A stretch of 64,000 nt of DNA from G963720475 sp963720475 (GTDB lineage Bacteria > Actinomycetota > Thermoleophilia > Solirubrobacterales > Thermoleophilaceae): the NCBI GenBank assembly GCA_963720475.1, contig OY970394.1, positions 2,604,001 to 2,668,000 of the forward strand, read 5' to 3'. Under the pieces are notes generated by a model. That model was not told the origin of the DNA and did no database searches. It saw nothing but the letters and a program-made list of their open reading frames with translations. This document shows, one piece after another, positions 23,656 to 32,030 of this stretch (positions are counted from its first letter, which is position 1; every line of letters begins with the position of its first letter). A program made the position numbers and the translations under genes.

Positions 23656-25035
23656 CTAGAGTCCAAGCGGGACGATGAAGTTGCAGTTGAAGTCGTGCAG
23701 CGCTTTGCCGTTCGGGTTGCCGGTGCCGCTGCCGAGGAGCGCGTCGACGATGTGGATGACGCCGGAGACCAGGTTCGCCTCGCTCGCGCCGGAGACGTCG
23801 TCGACGCAATTGCTCTGGGAGATCCGCCGCAGCTCGCCGCCGCCGGCCGCGCTCGTGTAATAGAGCGACGGCCCGTCGGCCGAGGGGCCGAACTTCAAAT
23901 CCACCCCGGCGCCCGGTACGCCCGCGAACACGCTCGAGCTGTAGGTCGTTCCGGACTTCGTCAGCCTGTGGATCTGCGGGCAGTTGTAGTCCGCGTAGAA
24001 GTACGAGCCGTCGTAGCTCGCCGGCCACGCGCCGTTCGGTATGAAGGTTCCGCGGGTGATCGCACCGCAGCCGCTCGAGCGGTTGTAGGAGTGGATCGGG
24101 TTGGTCAGGCCGGCCGGCGGCGGACCGCAGTCGACGAGCGAGCCGGTCACGCACGGGCCCTCGCGCAGGTTCCAGCCGTAGTCGGCGCCCGCCGCGCCCT
24201 CGTCGACCTCCTCCCAGGTGAGCTCTCCGGTGTCGTTGATGAACAGCCGCGTGCCGGGTGCGTTGGGGTCGAACGCGAGCCCGAACGGGTTGCGCAGGCC
24301 GGATGCCCAGGTCTCCTGACAGCGTCGGCCCTCGGTGGTCCGACCCGTGCTCGCACAGCGGTCGCCGCTGGCGGCGTACGGGTTCGCCGGCGGCACGTCG
24401 CCGTCGGGCTCGATCCGGAGCACCTTGCCGAGCAACACGTGGGGATCGCGGGCGGCGTCGTTCGGGACGCTGCAACCGCCTTCGTAGTTGCATGCGCCGT
24501 CGCCGACCGACGCATAAAGCAGGCCGTCCTTGCCGAAGCCGAGGTCGCCGCCGTTGTGGTTGCCGTTCGGCGAGGGAATGTTGTCGATCAGCACCTGCTC
24601 GCTCGCGGGGCTCACGCTGTCGTCGTCGGCGAGCGTGAAGCGCGACACGCGGTTGACCGGCGACGTCGGGGTGTTCGTGTCGCAGTTGCCGTGCTTCTTG
24701 AAGCTGTAGTAGAGGTAGATGTGCCGGTTCGTCGCGAAGGCGGGATCGACCGCCACGCCGAGCAAGCCGCGCTCGCTGTTCGCGCAGACGGAGGCGGAGA
24801 GGTCGAGCGCCGGGGTCGGCAGCAGAGCGCCGTTCTTCACAACTCGCAGCTGGCCGGTCTGCTGCGTCACGAGCGCGCGCTCGTCGGGGGTGAAGGCGAG
24901 CCCGACGGCGAGCGGAAGCTGCGCGACACGCACGTCCTTGAAGCCGACCGGTGGAGCGGCGCTCGCCGGGGAGGCGAAAAGCGCGCAGAGGAGCGAGCCG
25001 AGCCCGATCGCTGCGAAGACCCCCTGCCGTCGCAT
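23656..25035 (-). CDS. Secreted PQQ-dependent sugar dehydrogenase-like (GSDH) propeller
   Basis: A 459-residue exported protein with a signal peptide ending ASA near residue 27. The six-bladed GSDH-type propeller shows VGLAFTPDERALVTQQTGQLRVV, ERGLLGVAVDPAF, NHNGGDLGFGKDGLLYASVGDG, GKVLRIEPDG and WASGLRNPFGLAFDP, with the His/Arg positions that bind PQQ in soluble aldose dehydrogenases. Family members oxidise sugars in the periplasm. The last about 45 residues (SEANLVSGVIHIVDALLG) do not belong to the propeller and recall the end of a FAS1 domain. Cysteines are frequent, as in exported proteins. Confidence 0.82.
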   Translation of the reverse strand: MRRQGVFAAIGLGSLLCALFASPASAAPPVGFKDVRVAQLPLAVGLAFTPDERALVTQQTGQLRVVKNGALLPTPALDLSASVCANSERGLLGVAVDPAFATNRHIYLYYSFKKHGNCDTNTPTSPVNRVSRFTLADDDSVSPASEQVLIDNIPSPNGNHNGGDLGFGKDGLLYASVGDGACNYEGGCSVPNDAARDPHVLLGKVLRIEPDGDVPPANPYAASGDRCASTGRTTEGRRCQETWASGLRNPFGLAFDPNAPGTRLFINDTGELTWEEVDEGAAGADYGWNLREGPCVTGSLVDCGPPPAGLTNPIHSYNRSSGCGAITRGTFIPNGAWPASYDGSYFYADYNCPQIHRLTKSGTTYSSSVFAGVPGAGVDLKFGPSADGPSLYYTSAAGGGELRRISQSNCVDDVSGASEANLVSGVIHIVDALLGSGTGNPNGKALHDFNCNFIVPLGL

Positions 25036-25080
25036 GACGCGATCCTAACGCGCACGGCGGCCAGCGGCCAGACCGGGCTC

Positions 25081-27066
25081 TCAGCGCATGTTCTGCGGCG
25101 TGCGCGGGTTCTGCGGGTTGGCGGGAACGAGCGGGAACGTGCTCAGCCGGTCGCCCTTGCCGAAGCCGACGAAGAAGTCACGCGTCCCGTCGAAGCGGCC
25201 GACCACGAGGCCGCGCGGCGAGTAGCTGCCGTCCTTGCGCACCCGTCGCGGCGACGCGCGCCCGTCGTCGCTGAGCATCCAGCTGTCGCCGTCCTTGTAG
25301 AGCACGTCGCTGCGGCCGTTGCCGTTGAAGTCTCCAGCGACGGCACTCCCGAACGACTTCGTGCTCTTGTTGAGCGGCAGCCAAGGCGTCGTGGCCCCGC
25401 TCGAGATCGACCAGCCGCTGCGGTTGACACCCGCGACGTCGGTCCCGCGCACGTCGTCGAACTCGCCGAACAACAACTCGGAGATCGGCTTGTTCGAGGT
25501 GTTGACCTCGGTCAAGGCGCGCGTGCGCCCGTTCCAGACCCGCCAGGCGTTGCCCTGCGTGAAGAACATGTCGGTCAGCCCGTCGCCGTCGAAGTCGCCG
25601 AAGCGGAGGTCCCGCGCCGGCACCGGCACGGGCGGTGAGCTGATCGCGGTCAGGTTGGGGGCGCCGCCGCTCTTGGCGAAGCTGAGGCGGCCGGCGCCGT
25701 CGCGATAGATCACGTCGGTGCGGCGGTCGTTGTCGATGTCGGCGAAGGCGAGGTCCTTCACCCGCTTGTCGGAGGGACGCAGGTACTGCCACGGCCTCAG
25801 CCCGGCGCGCGAGAAGAACCACGCCGTGCCGTTCGCGACGAAGACGTCGCTGCGGCCGTCGCCGTCGAAGTCGCCGCCTGCGAGCTCGCCGGAGTAGTCC
25901 GTGTCGAAGCGGTTGCCGCCCGCCTGGAAGTTGAACTTCCTGTGGTCCTCGCCGATCCCCGAGCCCGGCTTGAGCGAGACGGCCTCGTCGAGGTCGTCGT
26001 GGACCGCAACGTTGTTGTTGAAGACGGCCTTGTCGCGCGTCTTGCCGCGCAGCATCAGGATCGGGCGCGCCTTCGCACACTTGATCGCGCAGTAGTAACC
26101 CTGCTCGCCGCGGACCGTGTTGTGGGCGATCTCGAAGTACTCGCCCGCATAGCCGCCGTAGCCGCCGTCGGCATCGCCGTGCATGTCGAAGTGCTGGTTG
26201 TGGAAGTCCGGCGCGTTGTTCGCGTGCTGCATGTAGCCGCCCTGGAGCACATAGTTGAAGCGCGCGATGTAGCCGCTGTAGGCCTTGCCCGATCCGGCGA
26301 CGGCATGACGCTGGTAGTCGAAGACGTTCCCCTCGACGTGGACGTAGGCGCCGCCGCCGACCACGACGCCGTAGCCGCGGCCGTCCTGGATGTTGTGGTG
26401 GAAGTAGTTGCGCTCGACGCGGACGAGGCTTGCGTCCTTGGGCTCGAGGTGCTGCCAGCTCGCGTCCCAGTTCTTGAACGGGACGCTGCCGTGCGCGCCG
26501 ATCAGCTCGACCCCGCCTCCGCTCCAGTCGTTGAACTCGTTGTCGGTGATGACGATGTTGCGCCCGAGCTTCGCCTCCGCGTTCTCGATGATGTAGATCG
26601 CGAAAACGATCTTGTCGCGAGTCTTGTGGGTGCTGGCCTTCTTCCAGCCCTGGAAGTGCAGACCCTCGATGCGGACGTTGCTGCCGGTGATCTGGAAGAC
26701 CTTGTGGTCGGCGGACTTGTCGCGGGTGAAGAGCCGCGGCCGGCTGGCGAGGTCGCCACGCTCGCCGACGATCTCGACGCCCGAGCGGATCGGGATGGGG
26801 TTGTCCGGCGCGGCGAGGCCGGTGAGATCGAGCTGGGCGTCCTTGGGAATCACGATCCGCCCGCTGAACGGCGGCTCGGCGCGGAGCAGCGCGTTGAGCT
26901 CGGCCGCGGTGCGGCAGATCCGCGGGGGCGTAATGCTTGGAGCCTGCGCCACCCGGCCCGGCCCGGCACAGGCTTGGCTGTTGCCCTGGGCGCTCGCCGT
27001 CGGTGCGAGCGCGGCGAGGGCGCCGGACACGGCCAACGCTGCTGCAAAGAAGGTCTTTCGTCGCAC
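25081..27066 (-). CDS. Secreted parallel beta-helix protein (PL6-like) with FG-GAP repeats
   Basis: A 661-residue exported protein from the GTG at 27066; the GTG at 27102 is an alternative. The signal peptide starts RRKTFFAAALAVSG. The first half is a right-handed beta-helix with FQITGSNVRIEGLHFQG, NIVITDNEFNDWSGGGVEL, LVRVERNYFHHNIQDGRG and YVHVEGNVFDYQRH, as in chondroitinase-B/alginate-lyase (PL6) proteins. The second half has at least four Asp-rich FG-GAP/VCBS repeats (GGDFDGDGRSDVFV, FADIDNDRRTDVIY, FGDFDGDGLTDMFF, AGDFNGNGRSDVLY) that bind calcium. It probably binds or cleaves an acidic polysaccharide, but catalytic residues cannot be fixed. Confidence 0.78.
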   Translation of the reverse strand: MRRKTFFAAALAVSGALAALAPTASAQGNSQACAGPGRVAQAPSITPPRICRTAAELNALLRAEPPFSGRIVIPKDAQLDLTGLAAPDNPIPIRSGVEIVGERGDLASRPRLFTRDKSADHKVFQITGSNVRIEGLHFQGWKKASTHKTRDKIVFAIYIIENAEAKLGRNIVITDNEFNDWSGGGVELIGAHGSVPFKNWDASWQHLEPKDASLVRVERNYFHHNIQDGRGYGVVVGGGAYVHVEGNVFDYQRHAVAGSGKAYSGYIARFNYVLQGGYMQHANNAPDFHNQHFDMHGDADGGYGGYAGEYFEIAHNTVRGEQGYYCAIKCAKARPILMLRGKTRDKAVFNNNVAVHDDLDEAVSLKPGSGIGEDHRKFNFQAGGNRFDTDYSGELAGGDFDGDGRSDVFVANGTAWFFSRAGLRPWQYLRPSDKRVKDLAFADIDNDRRTDVIYRDGAGRLSFAKSGGAPNLTAISSPPVPVPARDLRFGDFDGDGLTDMFFTQGNAWRVWNGRTRALTEVNTSNKPISELLFGEFDDVRGTDVAGVNRSGWSISSGATTPWLPLNKSTKSFGSAVAGDFNGNGRSDVLYKDGDSWMLSDDGRASPRRVRKDGSYSPRGLVVGRFDGTRDFFVGFGKGDRLSTFPLVPANPQNPRTPQNMR

Positions 27067-27122
27067 CCTTCCAGGTTCCCAGAGGATGGCTGCGATTGCC
27101 ACCCCCGCACGACGAAGCGGCG

Positions 27123-28097
27123 TCAGCCCGCCGCGGCGGGCGGCGGCCGGTCAGGACCGGTGAGCCGCGAGCGGCCGCCGGCCAGCGCGCGGAACGGCGT
27201 TGGCCACCGCTGCATCCGCGCCGGAACGATGAAACAGCCGGCGATCACGACGACGCCGATCACGGCCGAGCTGAGCACCCCTCCCCCGCCGAGTGCGTTC
27301 GCGACCATGTTGAACGCCGCGTGCACGGCGATCGGCGCGAACAGGGTCCCGGTGCGCTCGTAGAGCAGGCACATCGCGAAGCCGAAGACCGCGATCACCG
27401 GCAGGATCAGCGCCGTGTCGTAGCCCTCGTAGTGCAGGGAGCCGAAGATCACCGCGTTCAGCAGCGCCGCCCACCACCAGCGCATCCTGTTGCGCAGCGC
27501 GCGGTAGAAGAAGCCGCGGAAGAAGATCTCCTCGGTGACGGGCGCGACGACGATCACCGCGAGCCCCGTGGCGATCTGCTCCCACGCGCCCGCGTCCGAG
27601 CCGAGGTCCTCGACGTTCGTCTCGTCCACGGACAGGAGCGAGAGGTAGCCGAACTCGAACGCGTACAACAGCACGAAGGTGAGCACCGACCAACCGATCG
27701 CGCGCTTCAGCTTTCCCGGGCGCAGGCCGAACTGCCACGCCCGCGGGCGCATCTTCGTCAGCCCGAACAGCACCGCCAGCGTGACCCAGACGCCGTCCTG
27801 CACCACGATCGCGATCAGCAGGAAGGTGGCGCTGACGTCGTCCGCGGAGTCGAGGCTGCCCCCGCCGACGAGCGCCCACGGCGCGATCGGCAGGATCGCG
27901 AGCACGATCACGACGAACGACAGCAGCAGCGCAACCGGGCCGTACCACCAGGGCCAGTTGGGCGGGCGACCGATCGTCTCGGGCAGCTCGGGCGGCTCGG
28001 GCGCCGGCTCGATCCAGTCGCGCCAGGGGACCTCGGGGCGCTCGGGACGGGCCGGCGGCGGGGGCGGGTGTGGGATCCCCGCCGCGCGGGCGCTCAT
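27123..28097 (-). CDS. CPBP-family intramembrane metalloprotease
   Basis: A 324-residue membrane protein of the CPBP (Abi/CAAX protease) family. A Pro-rich cytoplasmic N-terminus (to about 50) precedes about eight membrane spans. The family motifs are EEIFFRGFFYR (Glu189, Glu190, Arg194), FGSLHYEGYD (His222) and VHAAFNMVAN, which form the metal site. The ATG at 28097 overlaps the stop of the methyltransferase gene by 4 bases (ATGA), so translation is coupled. Substrates are unknown; members process prenylated proteins or bacteriocin-related peptides in some species. Confidence 0.87.
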   Translation of the reverse strand: MSARAAGIPHPPPPPARPERPEVPWRDWIEPAPEPPELPETIGRPPNWPWWYGPVALLLSFVVIVLAILPIAPWALVGGGSLDSADDVSATFLLIAIVVQDGVWVTLAVLFGLTKMRPRAWQFGLRPGKLKRAIGWSVLTFVLLYAFEFGYLSLLSVDETNVEDLGSDAGAWEQIATGLAVIVVAPVTEEIFFRGFFYRALRNRMRWWWAALLNAVIFGSLHYEGYDTALILPVIAVFGFAMCLLYERTGTLFAPIAVHAAFNMVANALGGGGVLSSAVIGVVVIAGCFIVPARMQRWPTPFRALAGGRSRLTGPDRPPPAAAG

Positions 28098-28855
28098 CGC
28101 AGGATCGCGAGGAAGTCGAGCGCGCCGTCGAGCGGGCCTGCGCGCAGCGTGAAGTCGCTCGCCGAGATCGCCGGCGTGAAGCGGTCGTAGAACGGCTTCG
28201 TCAGGCCGATCCGCGGGTGGACCGAGTCCCAGCCGAGCCGCAGGGCCAGCTCGTGCGCGCGTAGCTTGCGGGCGTGGAAGAGCCCCAGCAGCTCGACGCT
28301 GTCGAAACTGCGCTCGCACAGCTCGCGGTACTCGTCCGCGCGGTACTCGTGGACGTGCCACGGGTTGCCCGAGCGCTCCGCACCCTCGGGCGCGAGCGTG
28401 AGGACGTTGGGCGTCGAGACGTATGCGGTGCCGCCGGGATTCAGGATCTCGCGGAAGTGGTCGAGCAGCGCGCCCGGCTCGGTCACGTGCTCGATCGTCT
28501 GGAGGAAGACCACTGCGTCCACGGGCGCGTCGAATTTCTCGACCAAGTCGCGCACGAACGAGACCCCCGGCCGCGTGTACTTGAGCCGCGCGTGCTCATG
28601 TGCGTCAGGGTTGGCGTCCACTCCGGTCACCTTCGCGGCGCGCCGGGCGAGCACGTCGGTGCCGTAGCCCTCGCCGCACGCGAGGTCCACCACCTCGAGC
28701 CCAGCGCAGCGCTCGGCGATCCACTCGTACACGGCGAGGTGGCGGCGGTACCAGTAGTTCTCGGCCGGTACGTCCGGGAGCGTCCGCTCGCCGGTCAGCT
28801 CGAGCGGAGGGACGCCGGCCGGCTGGTCGCGCTGGACGTGTTCGGTCGCCGTCAC
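28094..28855 (-). CDS. SAM-dependent methyltransferase
   Basis: A 253-residue class I methyltransferase. It starts at the GTG at 28855, which overlaps the stop of the upstream SnoaL-like gene (GTGA). Motif I is VVDLACGEGYGTDVLA, motif II VTGVDANPD, and the post-core has VVFLQTIEHVTEPGALLDHF and LNPGGTAYVSTPN. An N-terminal PAENYWYRRHLAVYEWIAERC helix and a C-terminal substrate part rich in aromatic residues resemble methyltransferases for sugars or envelope glycans. The middle gene of a three-gene operon with the SnoaL-like and CPBP genes. The substrate is unknown. Confidence 0.85.
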   Translation of the reverse strand: MTATEHVQRDQPAGVPPLELTGERTLPDVPAENYWYRRHLAVYEWIAERCAGLEVVDLACGEGYGTDVLARRAAKVTGVDANPDAHEHARLKYTRPGVSFVRDLVEKFDAPVDAVVFLQTIEHVTEPGALLDHFREILNPGGTAYVSTPNVLTLAPEGAERSGNPWHVHEYRADEYRELCERSFDSVELLGLFHARKLRAHELALRLGWDSVHPRIGLTKPFYDRFTPAISASDFTLRAGPLDGALDFLAILR

Positions 28856-29256
28856 TGCTCGAGCCCCGCCGCGCGCCGGGCCTCTGCGCGGTCGTTGAAG
28901 TAGTCGATCCGCACCACCTTCTCGTCGCGCAGCCGGTAGACGATGCCGTCCTCCCGCTCCAGTTCGATGCCGCTGGCCTTCCCGCGTGCGTGGAGCCGGA
29001 GCAGGACGAGGACGGTGTCGTCGTCGATCGCGGTGATTCCTTCGGGCTCGATCCAGAACTCGTCCCAGCTCGTGCCGAACTCCTCGAGCCAGCGGAACCA
29101 TCCCTCGCGACCCCGGAAGCCCTCGTCGGCCGCCTCGGGAATGTCGTGGTCGTAGACCACGATCCCATCGTCGTTCGGGCGTGCGGCCTCTTCCAAGTCC
29201 CCCCTCACGAAGGCCTCGAAGGCATTGGTGAGGATCTCGACGTTCCGGGCGCGCAC
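28852..29256 (-). CDS. SnoaL-like protein heading the methyltransferase/CPBP operon
   Basis: A 134-residue NTF2-like protein when started at the GTG at 29256 (VRARNVEILTNAFEAFVRGD), the same length and N-terminal pattern as the array members at 14.4-16.4 kb. Longer starts up to 29340 would run into the divergent methyltransferase. Landmarks are YDHDIPEAADEGFRGREGW, FRWLEEFGTSW, LRLHARGKASGIELE and AEARRAAGLEQ. It overlaps the next gene by 4 bases. Co-expression with a methyltransferase hints at a shared small-molecule substrate, which is only an inference. Confidence 0.72.
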   Translation of the reverse strand: MRARNVEILTNAFEAFVRGDLEEAARPNDDGIVVYDHDIPEAADEGFRGREGWFRWLEEFGTSWDEFWIEPEGITAIDDDTVLVLLRLHARGKASGIELEREDGIVYRLRDEKVVRIDYFNDRAEARRAAGLEQ

Positions 29257-29302
29257 GTCGTCCCGCGGGCCATTCACCGGCCGGAATATAGTCCCGCCCC
29301 GC

Positions 29303-30232
29303 ATGCCGGGGCCCACGGCTGACCAGATCAAGGACTTCAACGTCCGCTACCACGACCTCGCCGCCGAGGGCTACGACGACAAGTGGGGAATCAGCTTCGG
29401 AGCGCGGGGCGCCACGCAGGTGCTCGCGAAGATGGAGAAGGCGCTCGGCGCGCCGCCCCCCGCCTCGTTCGGCCGGTCGCTCGAGATCGGCGCGGGCACC
29501 GGCTACTTCACGCTCAACCTCGCGCGCGCAGGGATGGTCTCGAACCCCGCCGCGACCGACATTTCGCAGGGGATGCTCGACGCGCTGTCGGCGTCGGCCG
29601 AAGGGCTCGGGGTCGAGGTCGAGACGGCCCGCTGCGAGTCGGCAACGCTGCCGTTCGAGGACGACTCGTTCGACCTCGTCTTCGGCCATGCCGTGCTCCA
29701 CCACCTGCCGGACCTCGACGCATCGTTCCGCGAGTTCCGGCGGGTGCTGCGGCCGGGCGGGCGGCTCGTCTTCTGCGGCGAGCCGTCGCACTACGGCGAC
29801 CGGCTCGCGAGCGTGCCGAAGCGGACAGCCCACGCGGTCGCGCCGCTGTGGCGAGCGCTCATGCGTGCCCGCCCGCGGCGGGAGAACGGCAACGGTGCCG
29901 CGCCGGCAAACACCAACGGCCACGACGACGAGCACCGGCTCGAGCCCTTCGTCGACGTCCACGCTTTCACCCCCGCCGACCTCGAGCGCCACGCAGACGG
30001 CGCCGGGTTCGAGCGCGTGCGCGTCTCGGGCGAGGAGCTCGTCGCGGGCTGGTTCGGCTGGGCCAACCGTTCGCTCGAGTCGACAGCCGATCCGGACGCG
30101 GTCCCGTTCCTCTGGCGCCAGTACGCCTACCACGGCTACATCGCGCTCCAGCGCGTCGACCGCGCGCTCGAGCGGGGCCTGCCGGCGGCGGTCTTCTACG
30201 ACCTGCTGCTGTCGGCCCGCGCGCCCGATTGA
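29303..30232 (+). CDS. SAM-dependent methyltransferase (UbiE/Methyltransf_11 type)
   Basis: A 309-residue class I methyltransferase from the ATG at 29303. The N-terminus IKDFNVRYHDLAAEGYDDKWG is followed by motif I LEIGAGTGYFTLNLA, motif II PAATDISQGML and the motif DSFDLVFGHAVLHHLPDLD, and then RVLRPGGRLVFCGEPSHYGD. A variable loop with NGNGAAPANTNGHDDE sits before the C-terminal lid. The substrate is unknown. It is divergent from the SnoaL-like gene with 46 bases between starts. Confidence 0.87.
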   Translation: MPGPTADQIKDFNVRYHDLAAEGYDDKWGISFGARGATQVLAKMEKALGAPPPASFGRSLEIGAGTGYFTLNLARAGMVSNPAATDISQGMLDALSASAEGLGVEVETARCESATLPFEDDSFDLVFGHAVLHHLPDLDASFREFRRVLRPGGRLVFCGEPSHYGDRLASVPKRTAHAVAPLWRALMRARPRRENGNGAAPANTNGHDDEHRLEPFVDVHAFTPADLERHADGAGFERVRVSGEELVAGWFGWANRSLESTADPDAVPFLWRQYAYHGYIALQRVDRALERGLPAAVFYDLLLSARAPD

Positions 30233-30260
30233 TCCCTCGAGCGACACGGGTCCGTAGGCC

Positions 30261-30680
30261 ATGCAAGTGAGGCACAAGGGCCTTTTCCGCTTCGGTTTGC
30301 TGATCGTGGCGCTGCCGCAGCTCGCGATCTCGACCTGGGCGCTCGCGGCGCCACGCTCGTTCTACGACGACTTCCCCGGACTCGGGCGGCACTGGATTCC
30401 CCCGCTCGGGCCGTTCAACGAGCACTTCATCACCGACTACGGCTCGTTCACGCTCGCACTCGCCGTGCTCCTGATCATCGCCGCCGTGATGCTCGACCGC
30501 CGCGTCGTGCAGGTCGCGCTCAGCGTCTGGATCGTCGGCGCGATCCCACACTTCGTCTGGCACGCCTTCAACTCCGACCCCTTCGACGCAACCGACACGA
30601 TCGGCAACCTCGGCGGGCTGGCGCTATACGTCCTCGTTCCCGGGGTACTGCTCTTCCTGACGACTCGAAAGGAGCCCTGA
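30261..30680 (+). CDS. Four-span membrane protein of unknown function
   Basis: A 139-residue protein with four hydrophobic spans (about 10-30, 55-72, 76-96 and 115-134). Between spans one and two is an outer loop with SFYDDFPGLGRHWIPPLGPFN, ending HFITDYGSF. No family name can be given with confidence; the layout resembles DoxX- or DUF4345-type small membrane proteins. The gene lies 1 base before the AhpD-like gene, so they probably act together, perhaps in redox defence at the membrane. Confidence 0.65.
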   Translation: MQVRHKGLFRFGLLIVALPQLAISTWALAAPRSFYDDFPGLGRHWIPPLGPFNEHFITDYGSFTLALAVLLIIAAVMLDRRVVQVALSVWIVGAIPHFVWHAFNSDPFDATDTIGNLGGLALYVLVPGVLLFLTTRKEP

Positions 30681-30681
30681 C

Positions 30682-31272
30682 ATGGCACGCATCGAGACCG
30701 CGCCGACGAGTTGGCGCCACCCGATGGTGCGCCTCTCGCGCGCGTACGCGAAGCGCACCTACAAGCGCGAGATGGAGCCGGTCGAGGTGACCGCGCACCA
30801 CCCTCGCCTGTTCACCGGCTACGGAATCTTCGAGATGACGCTCGAGCGCTCAAGCCGCGTCGACGAGAAGCTGAAGGATCTCGCCGCCACGCGCGCGGCG
30901 ATGCTCGTCGGCTGCGAGTTCTGCATGGACATCGGCTCACACCTCAGCCGGGTGGCAGGCGTGAGCGAGCGCCAGCTGCGCGAACTCGCCGACTACCGCG
31001 ACAGCGACGCGTTCTCGCCGCTCGAGCGGGACGTGATCGAGCTCGCCGAGCGGATGTCGCGCACTCCCGTCGAGGTCCCCGACGAGCTATTCGAACGACT
31101 GCGCGCAGAGTTCGACGAGGCACAGCTGGTCGAGCTGATGACCGCGATTGCGCTCGAGAACTACCGCGCGCGGTTCAACGAGGCGTTCGACATGCGCCCG
31201 GCCGCCTTCACGGAGGGCGACTTCTGCGTGCGGCCCGACGCCGAAGTGAGCGCCCCCACCGCAGCGCAGTAG
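30682..31272 (+). CDS. Carboxymuconolactone decarboxylase/AhpD-like protein
   Basis: A 196-residue all-helical protein of the CMD/AhpD superfamily. The core motif is LAATRAAMLVGCEFCMDIGSH, in which the CxxC pair and the following His match the peroxidase-type active site of AhpD. The second half (ALENYRARFNEAFDM) is the usual capping helix. Members reduce peroxides through a redox-active cysteine pair or decarboxylate small lactones; the CxxC...H pattern favours the first. It starts 1 base after the membrane protein stop. Confidence 0.83.
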   Translation: MARIETAPTSWRHPMVRLSRAYAKRTYKREMEPVEVTAHHPRLFTGYGIFEMTLERSSRVDEKLKDLAATRAAMLVGCEFCMDIGSHLSRVAGVSERQLRELADYRDSDAFSPLERDVIELAERMSRTPVEVPDELFERLRAEFDEAQLVELMTAIALENYRARFNEAFDMRPAAFTEGDFCVRPDAEVSAPTAAQ

Positions 31273-31285
31273 CGTTAGCGGCCCG

Positions 31286-32011
31286 ATGGCCGCCGAGACG
31301 ATCACGATCCCCGCGCGCTTCAACGGTCCGCCCGACACCGGGCACGGGGGGTACTCGAGCGGACTCGTCGCGGAGCTCGTTGAGGGCGACGCCGAGGCGA
31401 GCCTGCGCGTCCCGCCACCGCTCGAGCGCGACCTCCGCGTCGAGCAGGGCGACGACGGTGCCGTGTCGGTCTTCGACGATGAGGCGCTCGTCGCGGAAGC
31501 ACGGCCGGCGACGATCGAGGTCGACCCGCCGGGACCCGCGACGATCGAGGAAGCGGCCGCGGCGGAGACAGGCACGAAGTTCCTCGAGGAGATCCACCCC
31601 TTCCCCACCTGCTTCGGCTGCGGTCCACGGCGCGACGAGGGCGACGGGCTGCGCCTCTTCGCGGGACCGCTCCCCGAACGCCCGGACACGATGGCCGTGC
31701 GCTGGACCCCCGACCCCCAGTTCGCCGACGGCGACGGCGAGATCGGCGAGCTGATGCTGTGGGCGGCGCTCGACTGTCCGGTCGGCGCGCCGGCTGCGAA
31801 CGACGGTAACTCTCCGCCAATCGTCCTCGCGAGCTTCGCCGTCAAGCAGTTGGAAAGCGTCCCGGCCGGCGAGCCGCACGTGATCGTCGCCGACCTCGAA
31901 CGGCAGGACGGGCGCAAGAAGTTCACCCGTGGCGGGCTCTACTCGGCCGACGGCGAGCTGCGCGCGGTCGGAAGGGCGCTGTGGATCAGCCTGCGCCCCG
32001 AAGGCGCCTAG
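31286..32011 (+). CDS. Hotdog-fold-like protein with CFGCG motif
   Basis: A 241-residue protein. It starts with FNGPPDTGHGGYSSGLVAE, where the GHGGY helix resembles the hotdog helix of thioesterases. A central loop holds FPTCFGCGPRRDEGDGLRL, often seen in actinobacterial hotdog proteins and possibly metal-binding through its Cys pair. The second half has a strand-helix order ending GGLYSADGELRAVGRALWI, matching a second hotdog unit. An acyl-CoA thioesterase role is possible but no catalytic residue is certain. It lies 13 bases downstream of the AhpD-like gene. Confidence 0.6.
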   Translation: MAAETITIPARFNGPPDTGHGGYSSGLVAELVEGDAEASLRVPPPLERDLRVEQGDDGAVSVFDDEALVAEARPATIEVDPPGPATIEEAAAAETGTKFLEEIHPFPTCFGCGPRRDEGDGLRLFAGPLPERPDTMAVRWTPDPQFADGDGEIGELMLWAALDCPVGAPAANDGNSPPIVLASFAVKQLESVPAGEPHVIVADLERQDGRKKFTRGGLYSADGELRAVGRALWISLRPEGA

Positions 32012-32030
32012 CCCTCTAGGATCGAGTCCA

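Noticed and set aside
28856..30277. Apparent 727-residue fusion reading into the methyltransferase at 28094-28855
   Set aside because: The upstream part is antisense to a real methyltransferase and in another frame of the SnoaL-like gene; the GTG at 28855 is the real start.
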